Made by a program: the position numbers and the translations under genes. This document shows positions 40,598 to 47,744 of a DNA stretch of 64,000 nucleotides, piece after piece. This DNA is from Microbacterium saperdae (GTDB lineage Bacteria; Actinomycetota; Actinomycetes; Actinomycetales; Microbacteriaceae). The stretch lies in NCBI RefSeq assembly GCF_006716345.1, contig NZ_VFOX01000001.1, positions 1,984,001 through 2,048,000 of the forward strand, in the 5' to 3' direction. The notes beneath the pieces were generated by a model, which saw only the letters and a program-made list of their open reading frames with translations, was not told the DNA's origin and did no database searches. Within the stretch, counting starts at the first letter, position 1, and every line of letters begins with the position of its first letter.

Positions 40598-40665
40598 CAG
40601 CTTCCTTCGCGAATCATGCACCGCGTGCGAGCGGCAGTATCAAGGGTCGCACACCGGGGGTAGAA

Positions 40666-40702
40666 CACAGCACCCCGGGACATCGTGTCCCGGGGTGCTG
40701 TG
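40666..40702 (-). terminator. Terminator after rplS
   Basis: A perfect 17-bp stem (CACAGCACCCCGGGACA / TGTCCCGGGGTGCTGTG) with a three-base loop, 14 bases downstream of the rplS stop, followed by TTCTA. It separates rplS from lepB. Confidence 0.9.
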
Positions 40703-40715
40703 GAGAAGCTGCGCG

Positions 40716-41063
40716 TCAGCGGTCGCGCTTCTCCTTGATCTTCGCCTTCTTGCCACGGAGCTGGCGGAGGTAGTAGAGCTTCGCGCGACGCACGTCACCG
40801 CGGGTGACGACCTCGATGTGGTCGATCACCGGAGAGTGAACCGGGAAGGTACGCTCGACGCCCACCTGGAAGCTGATCTTGCGGACCGTGAAGGTCTCGC
40901 GCACGCTGTCGCCCTGGCGGCCGATGACGACGCCCTGGAAGACCTGGATACGAGAGCGGGTGCCCTCCGTGATGTTGACGTGCACCTTGACGGTGTCGCC
41001 GGGGAAGAAGTCCGGGATGTCCGAACGGAGGGAAGCCGCGTCAACGGCGTCGAGGATCTGCAT
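40716..41063 (-). CDS. rplS: 50S ribosomal protein L19
   Basis: The 115-residue length and the sequence ([30 protein letters not shown]) are standard for L19, which sits at the 30S-50S interface. The ATG at 41063 is chosen over an in-frame start six codons upstream because it gives the family's usual N terminus ([15 protein letters not shown]). It is preceded by a leader that can form a long-range stem and closed by a strong terminator. Confidence 0.98.
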   Translation of the reverse strand: MQILDAVDAASLRSDIPDFFPGDTVKVHVNITEGTRSRIQVFQGVVIGRQGDSVRETFTVRKISFQVGVERTFPVHSPVIDHIEVVTRGDVRRAKLYYLRQLRGKKAKIKEKRDR

Positions 41064-41193
41064 GATCGTCTCTCTCTGCACTCGCCACAGGTCGCGTGCA
41101 TGATGATGGAAGGAACAAGAAAGTGTGTGTGCCGTACGGCGCTGATGCGTCCGCGGGTTCCCCTGAGGCAGAACCGGTCACGGCACAAAGACC
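41064..41193 (-). promoter_or_regulatory. Structured 5' leader of rplS
   Basis: On the minus strand GTGCCGT (41186-41180) can pair with ACGGCAC (41135-41129), enclosing an inner hairpin GGTTC/GAACC (41175-41171 with 41160-41156). L19 leaders with regulatory structure are known in Firmicutes; whether this one is functional is inference. Confidence 0.45.
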
Positions 41194-41194
41194 C

Positions 41195-41223
41195 ATTCTG
41201 CCATGAATGGGACCACCGGCCAA
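41195..41223 (-). promoter_or_regulatory. rplS promoter
   Basis: CAGAAT (41200-41195) with TTGGCC (41223-41218) 17 bases upstream on the minus strand. The GGCAGAAT context recurs in front of rpsP. Confidence 0.5.
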
Positions 41224-41234
41224 AACGCCGGTCG

Positions 41235-41723
41235 TCAGTCTCGCGGGTCGACCTCTCGCACCACGATGACCTCGTGGGCACGCGTCTCGGGGGCAGGCTC
41301 GTCCGCTCCGGGAATCGTCGACCAGGCGATGGTCTCGCGGATGCGCGCTCCACTCCCCTTCGCCTCATTCCACAACTGCCACAACTGCAGCCAGAACAGG
41401 GCGATGCCTGCGATGATCGCCCCTGTCAGCAGCCAGGGGAATGCACCATCGATGAAGAATCCCACGGCGATCGTGAGGCCATGCCAGACCGTGAACCCGA
41501 GCACATCCCACCAGGACACCGCGCGTTCGATGCGGACGGATGGCCGTGAGCGCGTGAGCAGTGTCAACAGCAGCTGCCCGACGAGAACCGAGGGGATCGC
41601 GATGAACAGCACCCAGAGGATCGCCCATCCGCCCTGGAACACGCCCCATCCGACAAGCAGCCACAAAGGCAGCAGGAACGCCGCCGGGAGAAGCCAGCGG
41701 AAGAAGGCCTGTCGCAACCACAT
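41235..41723 (-). CDS. Unknown membrane protein
   Basis: I do not recognise this 162-residue protein. It has about four hydrophobic segments: FFRWLLPAAFLLPLWLLVGW; then WAILWVLFIAIPSVLVGQLLL; a third around VLGFTVWHGLTIAVGFF; and AFPWLLTGAIIAGIALFWLQL. A cytoplasmic C-terminal tail of about 45 polar residues ends EVDPRD. The ATG was chosen from the TACGAT hexamer six bases upstream. It is divergent from map. Confidence 0.72.
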   Translation of the reverse strand: MWLRQAFFRWLLPAAFLLPLWLLVGWGVFQGGWAILWVLFIAIPSVLVGQLLLTLLTRSRPSVRIERAVSWWDVLGFTVWHGLTIAVGFFIDGAFPWLLTGAIIAGIALFWLQLWQLWNEAKGSGARIRETIAWSTIPGADEPAPETRAHEVIVVREVDPRD

Positions 41724-41729
41724 GCTCAG

Positions 41730-41735
41730 ATCGTA
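41730..41735 (-). promoter_or_regulatory. -10 element, leaderless promoter of the unknown membrane protein gene
   Basis: TACGAT on the minus strand, six bases (CTGAGC) before the ATG at 41723. Confidence 0.6.
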
Positions 41736-41760
41736 CGACGCCTCATCCGCAGGAACCGCG

Positions 41761-41788
41761 GTGTTCGCTGTGAGCGCGCGGCGAACAC
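41761..41788. repeat. Inverted repeat between the membrane-protein gene and map
   Basis: GTGTTCGC (41761-41768) and GCGAACAC (41781-41788) are perfect inverted copies separated by 12 bases. They lie between two divergent promoters, and the right arm overlaps the expected -35 region of map. Confidence 0.4.
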
Positions 41789-41804
41789 CCTCCTCATCAT
41801 CGGC

Positions 41805-41810
41805 GAGAAT
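41805..41810 (+). promoter_or_regulatory. Weak -10-like element of map
   Basis: GAGAAT about 23 bases before the map ATG, followed by a GAGAGGA ribosome binding site. Confidence 0.3.
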
Positions 41811-41832
41811 GGAGGAGACGAGAGGACACCCG

Positions 41833-42615
41833 ATGATCGAATTGCGCACCCCTGCCGAGATCGACGAGATGCGCGCTGCGGGCCGCTTCGTCGCCGAGAC
41901 GCTGGCGACGCTGCGAGACGAGACGAAGATCGGGACGAACCTGCTCACCATCGATCGGCGCGCCCACGACCTGATCCGCAAGGCGGGCGCCGAGTCCTGC
42001 TACATCGACTACCACCCCTCCTTCGGTGCGAGCCCGTTCGGCAAGGTGCTGTGCACGTCCGTGAACGACGCCGTGCTGCACGGGCTGCCCCACGACTACA
42101 CCCTCCGCGACGGAGACCTGGTGTCCCTCGACTTCGCCGTCTCCGTCGACGGGTGGGTCGCCGATTCCGCGCTGTCGTTCATCGTCGGAACTCCTCGCGA
42201 GGAGGATCTGCGCCTCATCGACACGACGGAGCGCGCCTTGGACGCTGCCATCGCCGCCGCCGTGGTGGGCAACCGCATCGGCGACATCTCGGCCGCGGTC
42301 GCCGGGATCTCGCACGGCGAGGGCTACTCGATCAACACGGACTTCGGGGGCCACGGCGTCGGACGCACGATGCACGGCGATCCCCACGTGCCGAACGACG
42401 GGCGTCCGGGTCGTGGATTCCCGCTTCGTGACGGCCTGGTGCTCGCGCTCGAGCCGTGGCTCCTCGCCACGACCGACGAACTGGTGACGGATCCGGACGG
42501 ATGGACGCTCCGCAGCGTCGACGGATCCCGCGGAGCCCATTCCGAGCACACGGTCGCGATCACCGCGAACGGTCCCATCGTCCTCACCGATCGCTCGTTC
42601 CTCGGGGTGGACTGA
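41833..42615 (+). CDS. map: Methionine aminopeptidase (type I)
   Basis: Map removes the initiator methionine from new proteins. The 260-residue length and metal ligands match: Asp in SLDFAVSVDGWVADSAL (two Asp), His in FGGHGVGRTMH, and Glu in LALEPW and GAHSEHTVAI. The ATG at 41833 follows a GAGAGGA ribosome binding site; much longer upstream frames are rejected. It is monocistronic. Confidence 0.96.
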   Translation: MIELRTPAEIDEMRAAGRFVAETLATLRDETKIGTNLLTIDRRAHDLIRKAGAESCYIDYHPSFGASPFGKVLCTSVNDAVLHGLPHDYTLRDGDLVSLDFAVSVDGWVADSALSFIVGTPREEDLRLIDTTERALDAAIAAAVVGNRIGDISAAVAGISHGEGYSINTDFGGHGVGRTMHGDPHVPNDGRPGRGFPLRDGLVLALEPWLLATTDELVTDPDGWTLRSVDGSRGAHSEHTVAITANGPIVLTDRSFLGVD

Positions 42616-42697
42616 CCCTCCGCCCCACGTCGGCCGGTCACCCCGTTCCATTCGGGGCCTCGGCGGACGGGAACGGGACGGACGAGCGCGCCTGTGC

Positions 42698-42703
42698 CAT
42701 CCT
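42698..42703 (+). promoter_or_regulatory. -10-like element of the histidine phosphatase gene
   Basis: CATCCT, six bases (GGGTGC) before the ATG at 42710. Confidence 0.42.
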
Positions 42704-42709
42704 GGGTGC

Positions 42710-43303
42710 ATGATTCCCCAGGACCGTCACGTGCCGGAGCGCCTGTTCCTGGCGCGGCACGGCCAGACGACCTGGAATCGAGAACGCCGCCTGCAAGGGC
42801 AGCTGGACTCGCCGCTCACCGCCGAGGGAATCGCGCAGGCCCGCTCGCTCGCGGAACGGCTGTCCGGCACGGATGTGAGAACCGTCTGCTCGAGCCCGTT
42901 GGGTCGCGCACTGCGGACCGCGGTCATCATCGCGGATCGGCTCGGTGCCGACCTGATCGAAGTGCCCGAACTCGCCGAGGTGCATCACGGCGAGCTCGCG
43001 GGGATGACGTGGGACGAGATCGATGACGCGTTCCCGACTGTGCGGGAGGAACGTGCCGCCAATCGCTACGGCTGGGCGTTTCCCGGCGGCGAGAGCTATG
43101 CCCAGGCGCGAGCACGCGCGCGCAGGGCCCTCACGAGTTGCGGATGGGCGGCGTCGGGGACGCCGCTTCTGGTCAGCCACGAGATGATCGGTAGGATGCT
43201 GCGCGCCGAGCTGCGCGGACTCGACGCGACCGCCGCGCTCGGGCTCCGCCACCCGCACAGCGTGGTGTTCCGCCTCGACGGCGGCGTGGAGAGCGTGCTC
43301 TAG
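42710..43303 (+). CDS. Histidine phosphatase family protein
   Basis: A 197-residue phosphoglycerate-mutase-like enzyme. [17 protein letters not shown] supplies the RHG motif with the catalytic histidine. [11 protein letters not shown] gives the second Arg, [10 protein letters not shown] the acidic residue, and [13 protein letters not shown] the second histidine. Such enzymes are broad phosphatases, and the substrate is not evident. It ends sharing the palindrome CTAG with the trmD stop on the opposite strand. Confidence 0.87.
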   Translation: MIPQDRHVPERLFLARHGQTTWNRERRLQGQLDSPLTAEGIAQARSLAERLSGTDVRTVCSSPLGRALRTAVIIADRLGADLIEVPELAEVHHGELAGMTWDEIDDAFPTVREERAANRYGWAFPGGESYAQARARARRALTSCGWAASGTPLLVSHEMIGRMLRAELRGLDATAALGLRHPHSVVFRLDGGVESVL

Positions 43304-44001
43304 GACCGGTCGTCGTCGGGCGCGAGCAGGTCCGGCCGCCGCTTCCGCGTCCGCTCCAGCTGCTGTTCGCGGCGCCAGGAGGCGATCGCGGCGTGGTTTC
43401 CGCTGAGGAGCACATCGGGCACCGCGTGCTCGCGCCACAGGGATGGCTTCGTGTAGGACGGGTACTCCAACAACCCGTCCTCATGCGATTCCTCGACGAG
43501 GCTCTCGGGATTGCCGACGACGCCGGGAATCAGACGTCCGATCGCCTCGATCATCGCCATCGTCGCGACCTCTCCCCCGTTCAGCACGTAGTCTCCGAGA
43601 CTGATCAGCCGCACTTCGCCGAGGGTGGATGCGTAGTCGAAGACGCGTTCGTCGATGCCTTCGTACCGGCCACAGCCGAACACGAGATGCTCACGCGACG
43701 ACAGGTCGCGTGCGGTCGCCTGCGTGAAGACCTCTCCTGCCGGGGAGGGGAAGATGATCGTCGGTCGAGCAGACCGCGCGCTGACCTCGTCGAGGGCGAG
43801 CCCCCACGGCTCCGGCTTCATCACCATGCCGGCACCGCCGCCGTACGGGGTGTCATCGACGGTGCGATGCCGGTCGCTCGTCCAGTCGCGCAGGTCGCGC
43901 ACCTGCAGGTCGAGGATCCCCGAGCTCTGCGCCTTGCCGAGAAGGGAGAGTGTCAGACCGTCGAAGTACGACGGGAAGATGGAGAGGACGTCGATGCGCA
44001 C
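43300..44001 (-). CDS. trmD: tRNA (guanine-N1)-methyltransferase TrmD
   Basis: TrmD makes m1G37 in tRNAs that read CNN codons. It has the trefoil-knot (SPOUT) fold: [41 protein letters not shown] and [12 protein letters not shown]. At 233 residues it is normal. The GTG is six bases after TACGGT, so it has a leaderless promoter although it also lies at the end of the rpsP-rimM run. Confidence 0.97.
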   Translation of the reverse strand: MRIDVLSIFPSYFDGLTLSLLGKAQSSGILDLQVRDLRDWTSDRHRTVDDTPYGGGAGMVMKPEPWGLALDEVSARSARPTIIFPSPAGEVFTQATARDLSSREHLVFGCGRYEGIDERVFDYASTLGEVRLISLGDYVLNGGEVATMAMIEAIGRLIPGVVGNPESLVEESHEDGLLEYPSYTKPSLWREHAVPDVLLSGNHAAIASWRREQQLERTRKRRPDLLAPDDDRS

Positions 44002-44007
44002 GGGGGA

Positions 44008-44013
44008 ACCGTA
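44008..44013 (-). promoter_or_regulatory. -10 element, leaderless promoter of trmD
   Basis: TACGGT on the minus strand, six bases (TCCCCC) before the trmD GTG. Confidence 0.6.
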
Positions 44014-44020
44014 TCAGCGG

Positions 44021-44620
44021 TCACTCGGTCGCGTCGGCGTCCGAGCTGGTGGCAGCCTCGGCATCCGATGCATCCGGAAGGTCCTCGAACAGGCCAGGCG
44101 GGGGCGTGACGATGACTCGTCCCTGCGCCACGTCGACCGACGGGACGATCGCCTCGACGAACGGGACCATGATCTCGCGGTCGCCCGCCTTGATGATCAA
44201 GAGGTCCTGGGCGGGGAAATGCTCGATCCTGACCACGCGACCCACGACCGTGTCGTCACGGACGACGTCGAGCCCGACCAGCTGGTGATCGAACCACGCG
44301 TTGTCCTCGACCTCATCGACATCCTGATCGATCCAGAGGATCGCTCGCACGAGGCTCTCGGCGGCGGTGCGGTCGTCGACGTCGTCGAAGAACACCACCG
44401 GGCTGCCGTTCATCACGCGGTACTCGCGGATGGTGATGTCTTTCCCGTGCCACGGAGATGCCTCGGGCACCTGCAACGTGAACGCGGCACCGGTGTGGAA
44501 TCGCCGCTCGGGGTTATCCGTGTACAGCTCGACCTTGAGTCCGCCCTTGAGGCCATGAGCCTTGACGAGGCGCCCGACGCGCAGCTGATTCTTGCTCTGG
44601 TTTCCGTCCTGCGACGCCAC
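44021..44620 (-). CDS. rimM: Ribosome maturation factor RimM
   Basis: RimM binds the 30S head with S19 during 16S maturation. The 199-residue protein has the N-terminal barrel (RVGRLVKAHGLKGGLKVELYTD) and the PRC-barrel domain (DNAWFDHQLVGLDV, MVPFVEAIVPSVD), then a short acidic tail. The GTG at 44620 is one base after the KH gene stop. An ATG at 44638 overlapping that gene by 17 bases is the alternative. Confidence 0.94.
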   Translation of the reverse strand: MASQDGNQSKNQLRVGRLVKAHGLKGGLKVELYTDNPERRFHTGAAFTLQVPEASPWHGKDITIREYRVMNGSPVVFFDDVDDRTAAESLVRAILWIDQDVDEVEDNAWFDHQLVGLDVVRDDTVVGRVVRIEHFPAQDLLIIKAGDREIMVPFVEAIVPSVDVAQGRVIVTPPPGLFEDLPDASDAEAATSSDADATE

Positions 44621-44621
44621 G

Positions 44622-44852
44622 TCAGTCGTCCGCGACATCGACGCGGACGCGACGTCCATCGGCCAATGCGGTGACAAGCGTGCGAAGCGCCTTCGCGGTG
44701 CGGCCGCCGCGCCCGATCACACGTCCACGGTCATCGGGGTGCACGCGCACCTCGAGGAGATCGCCTCGCGGCGACGTGGATTCGTTGATGCTGACATCCT
44801 CAGGGTGATCGACGATCCCCTTGACGATGTGTTCGAGCGCGGCGGCGAGCAC
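44622..44852 (-). CDS. KH-domain RNA-binding protein (KhpA-like)
   Basis: A 76-residue protein that is almost entirely one KH domain, with the GxxG loop in VIGRGGRTAKALRTL. Small KH proteins between rpsP and rimM are typical (KhpA) and bind RNA, often with KhpB. The GTG start is six bases after the rpsP stop; the Shine-Dalgarno sequence is poor. Confidence 0.93.
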   Translation of the reverse strand: MLAAALEHIVKGIVDHPEDVSINESTSPRGDLLEVRVHPDDRGRVIGRGGRTAKALRTLVTALADGRRVRVDVADD

Positions 44853-44858
44853 GAGGGA

Positions 44859-45287
44859 TTACTCTGCGTCGGCGGCGGGAGCCGCGTCGGCCTCGGCAGC
44901 GGCGGGAGCCTCCTCAGCGGGGGCCTCCACCTTCTTCTCTGCCTTGGGCTTCACGACGGACTTCTTGGCGGCGTCGATCTCGAACGGAACCTTGGGCTCC
45001 TTGACCTTGAGCGTGGACTTCGCGTCCTTGTCGCCCTTGAACTTGCCCCAGTCGCCCGTGATCTTGAGGATGGCGGCGACCTGCTCGGTCGGCTGGGCGC
45101 CGACGGAGAGCCAGTACTGCGCCCGCTCGGAGTCGACCTCGATGAAGGAGGGCTCCTCGGTGGGGTGGTACTTGCCGATCTCCTCGATCACGCGACCATC
45201 GCGCTTGGTCTTCGAGTCGGCGACGACGATGCGGTAGTACGGCGCACGGATCTTGCCCAGGCGCTTGAGACGAATCTTGACAGCCAC
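44859..45287 (-). CDS. rpsP: 30S ribosomal protein S16
   Basis: The first ~80 residues are standard S16 ([33 protein letters not shown]). An Ala/Glu/Lys-rich C-terminal extension of about 60 residues follows, usual in actinobacteria. AGGAG is four bases before the GTG. This is the first gene of rpsP-KH-rimM, preceded by a ~120-base leader and promoter. Confidence 0.98.
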   Translation of the reverse strand: MAVKIRLKRLGKIRAPYYRIVVADSKTKRDGRVIEEIGKYHPTEEPSFIEVDSERAQYWLSVGAQPTEQVAAILKITGDWGKFKGDKDAKSTLKVKEPKVPFEIDAAKKSVVKPKAEKKVEAPAEEAPAAAEADAAPAADAE

Positions 45288-45407
45288 GATTCTCCTGAAT
45301 TGTGTGGAAGGGAAGGAACTGATCGCCTGGAGAGTGGGGTGCACAACCCGGCGGAAGCTCAAAAGGTGAGGACGACAGCTGGATAGAGGGTCGAGCAGGT
45401 CGTCCGA
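45288..45407 (-). promoter_or_regulatory. 5' leader of rpsP
   Basis: About 120 untranslated bases between the CAGAAT promoter and rpsP. Near its 5' end AGGTC and GACCT (45410-45397) can form a small stem. Confidence 0.4.
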
Positions 45408-45413
45408 CCTTCT

Positions 45414-45419
45414 ATTCTG
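45414..45419 (-). promoter_or_regulatory. -10 element of rpsP
   Basis: CAGAAT on the minus strand, within GGCAGAAT, the same extended sequence as before rplS. Confidence 0.45.
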
Positions 45420-45485
45420 CCAGATCCGAGCGCCAGGAGCGAAACGCGGCGACACGGGTGTTGCGGAGACCTTCGCTCCGCGTGT

Positions 45486-45491
45486 CAGACT
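45486..45491 (+). promoter_or_regulatory. -10-like element of the carboxylate-amine ligase gene
   Basis: CAGACT, six bases (GTGCTC) before the GTG at 45498. This favours 45498 over the in-frame GTG at 45492. Confidence 0.48.
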
Positions 45492-45497
45492 GTGCTC

Positions 45498-46649
45498 GTG
45501 ACGCTCGATTTCGCGCCTTCGGCCCGCTCCACCGTCGGACTGGAATGGGAGATCATGCTCGCCGATCCGGCGAGCGGTGACCTGGTAGGACGCGCCCCCG
45601 AGCTGTTGGCCGCGCTCGAAGCGGAGAGCGCCGACGAGCGCCACACCGTCACCGGTGAACTGCTCACCAACACCATCGAGGTCACCAGCGGCGTCGGCGA
45701 CTCCGTGGCGCAGGCGGTGGACGACATCGCTCAGGCCATCGCCGCGGTCCGGTCGGCGACCGATCCCGCGGGCATCGAGCTGCTCTCGGCCGGCAGCCAC
45801 CCCTTCGCGCAGTGGTACGACCAGGAGGTGACCGACAAGACGCGGTATCACACGCTGATCGAGCGCACGCAGTGGTGGGGTCGGAACATGATGATCTGGG
45901 GCATCCATGTCCACATCGGCGTCGAAGACCAGCGCAAGGTGTTCCCCATCATCAATGCGCTCACCGGCTTCCTTCCGCATCTGCAGTCCATCGCCGCATC
46001 CAGCCCGTTCTGGGCGGGAGAGCGCACCGGCTACGCGTCCAACCGTGCGCTCGTGTTCCAGCAGCTTCCCACCGCCGGACTCCCCTGGCCCCTGCAGGAC
46101 TGGGCCCAGTTCGAGGGCTACCTGGAGGACATGGTGCGCACCGGCGTCATGGCCGACGCCTCCGAGGTGCGCTGGGATATCCGACCGGCCCCGAGGTGGG
46201 GCACGATCGAGGTGCGCGCCTGCGACGGCGTCTCCACGCTCCCCGAGCTCGCCGCGATCGCCTCGCTGGTCCAGGTGCTGGTGGAGAGCTTCTCCCGCGC
46301 ACTCGACGAGGGGCGAACCCTCCCGCAGATGCCCGCCTGGTACCACCGCGAGAACAAGTGGCGCGCGGCACGCTACGGCCTCGATGCCCGGGTGATCGTG
46401 GACGCGCAGGGTACGCAGCTCCCGGTGCGTGAGCATCTCGCTCAGACGATCGACCATCTCGCTCCCGTCGCCGTCGAGCTGGGGTGCGCGAGGGAGTTCG
46501 CCAGCCTCCACACGATCCTCGACGAAGGCGCCAGCCATGCACGTCAGATCGCAGTCGCGGATGCGTCGGGCGGCGACCTGGGCGAGGTCGTGCGGCATCT
46601 GATCCGCGAGTTCCGCTCGGGGCCGGAATCCTCGATCGACGAATCCTGA
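45498..46649 (+). CDS. YbdK-type carboxylate-amine ligase (glutamate-cysteine ligase family 2)
   Basis: A 383-residue ATP-grasp-like ligase of the GCS2/YbdK family. The start [13 protein letters not shown] gives the conserved E-W-E, and [30 protein letters not shown] and [19 protein letters not shown] follow. Relatives couple an amino acid to glutamate or cysteine using ATP. The true substrate is unknown, and Microbacteriaceae may not make glutathione. It points away from the rpsP operon. Confidence 0.88.
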   Translation: MTLDFAPSARSTVGLEWEIMLADPASGDLVGRAPELLAALEAESADERHTVTGELLTNTIEVTSGVGDSVAQAVDDIAQAIAAVRSATDPAGIELLSAGSHPFAQWYDQEVTDKTRYHTLIERTQWWGRNMMIWGIHVHIGVEDQRKVFPIINALTGFLPHLQSIAASSPFWAGERTGYASNRALVFQQLPTAGLPWPLQDWAQFEGYLEDMVRTGVMADASEVRWDIRPAPRWGTIEVRACDGVSTLPELAAIASLVQVLVESFSRALDEGRTLPQMPAWYHRENKWRAARYGLDARVIVDAQGTQLPVREHLAQTIDHLAPVAVELGCAREFASLHTILDEGASHARQIAVADASGGDLGEVVRHLIREFRSGPESSIDES

Positions 46650-46670
46650 CCTCCCCCGCAGTCGCGGGGC

Positions 46671-47642
46671 TCAGTCGTCCACGAGCTGGCGCGCGAGCCC
46701 TTCATCGAGCACCACGTCGGTGATGAGATCGGCCGCGATGGCGGCACGCAGGCTCACCAGCTTGGGGATGCCGGACACGACGCACACCCGCCGCGGGACG
46801 CGTCGCAGCCGATCGAGACCGGGACCGGTCGCTCGCGCATTGACCCTGATGTCGCGCCACGATCCGTCCGATCGGAAGAAGACCGTCGCCACGTCGCCGA
46901 TCGCGTGATCCTCGCGAAGACTGCGGTAGTCATCCCGACCGAGGTAGCCGCCCACGTAGACGCGGCTCGGAACCTCCGCCGCCGGGGATCCCAGGCTGAA
47001 CACCGCGATGTCCATCTTGGCCTGGAGATCGAGCACCCTGCGAGTGCTGCGCTCACGCCACATGGCCTCACGAGTCGCCGGGTCGTCGAAGAACGCCGGC
47101 ACGGGGAACTGCTGCACCTGCGCGCCGAATGCGCTGCCGAACCTCTGCAGGATGTCGCTGGAGTACTCGACGCCGCTGGTCTGCGTGTTCCCGGCACCGT
47201 TGAGCTGCACGAACGTCGTGTTGTGGGTCTCCTTCTGGGTCAGCCCGCGGCTGACAGCGCTGATGGTCGAGCCCCATGCGACACCGACGATCATGTTCGA
47301 ATCGACGAACTGCGAGAGCAGCCTTCCGGCGGTGAGGGCGACACGCTCGAGACGTTCGACCTCGCTCACGATCTCGGACATCGGCACCACGTGCGCCGCG
47401 ACGCGGTGGCGGTCTCGGATCCGCTGCTCGAGGATCCCGAGTCGCTCGAGCGGTGAGTTGATGCGGATGTCGACGAGTCCGCTCTCACGCGCGAAGCTCA
47501 ACAGCCTCGAGACGGATGACCGGGAGGTGCCGAGCTCCTGGGCGATCACCTCCATGGTCTTGTCCTGCATGTAGTAGAGCTGCGCTGCGGTGAGCGCGGC
47601 GATCAGCTTGGAATCGCGGGATTGCGCGCCGGGGTCGGCCAT
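46671..47642 (-). CDS. SorC family sugar-binding transcriptional regulator (probable glp regulator)
   Basis: A 323-residue regulator. The N-terminal helix-turn-helix (MEVIAQELGTSRSSVSRLLSFA) is followed by the SorC/DeoR sugar-binding domain (VGVAWGSTISAVSRGL, NTTFVQLNGAG, DVATVFFRSDG). This family senses phosphorylated sugars or polyols. It is divergent from glpD-glpF-glpK with one palindrome between them, so it most likely controls glycerol catabolism, perhaps sensing glycerol-3-phosphate. That function is inferred from position. GGAGGAA is the ribosome binding site. Confidence 0.88.
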   Translation of the reverse strand: MADPGAQSRDSKLIAALTAAQLYYMQDKTMEVIAQELGTSRSSVSRLLSFARESGLVDIRINSPLERLGILEQRIRDRHRVAAHVVPMSEIVSEVERLERVALTAGRLLSQFVDSNMIVGVAWGSTISAVSRGLTQKETHNTTFVQLNGAGNTQTSGVEYSSDILQRFGSAFGAQVQQFPVPAFFDDPATREAMWRERSTRRVLDLQAKMDIAVFSLGSPAAEVPSRVYVGGYLGRDDYRSLREDHAIGDVATVFFRSDGSWRDIRVNARATGPGLDRLRRVPRRVCVVSGIPKLVSLRAAIAADLITDVVLDEGLARQLVDD

Positions 47643-47666
47643 GACTTCCTCCTCGCCCTCGATCCT

Positions 47667-47680
47667 TGCACATATGTGCA
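47667..47680. promoter_or_regulatory. Candidate operator of the SorC regulator
   Basis: TGCACATATGTGCA is a perfect 14-bp palindrome in the regulator/glpD gap. On the minus strand TATGTG may act as the regulator's -10, allowing autoregulation. On the plus strand it lies just upstream of the glpD -35. Confidence 0.6.
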
Positions 47681-47686
47681 GTGGAC

Positions 47687-47715
47687 TTGCGCACAGCGTT
47701 CCACAGGTCGATGCT
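47687..47715 (+). promoter_or_regulatory. glpD promoter
   Basis: TTGCGC (47687-47692), a 17-base spacer, then GATGCT (47710-47715). Transcription would begin near 47722, with AAGGAAAAGG as ribosome binding site before the ATG at 47745. Confidence 0.58.
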
Positions 47716-47744
47716 GGGTGGCAAGCAAGGAAAAGGGGTCGAAG

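Noticed and set aside
41761..41788. LexA (SOS) box
   Set aside because: The actinobacterial box is GAAC-N4-GTTC; here the half-sites have the opposite order and wider spacing.
45498..46649. Glutathione synthesis by the YbdK-like protein
   Set aside because: Family membership alone does not set the substrate, and there is no gshB-like neighbour.
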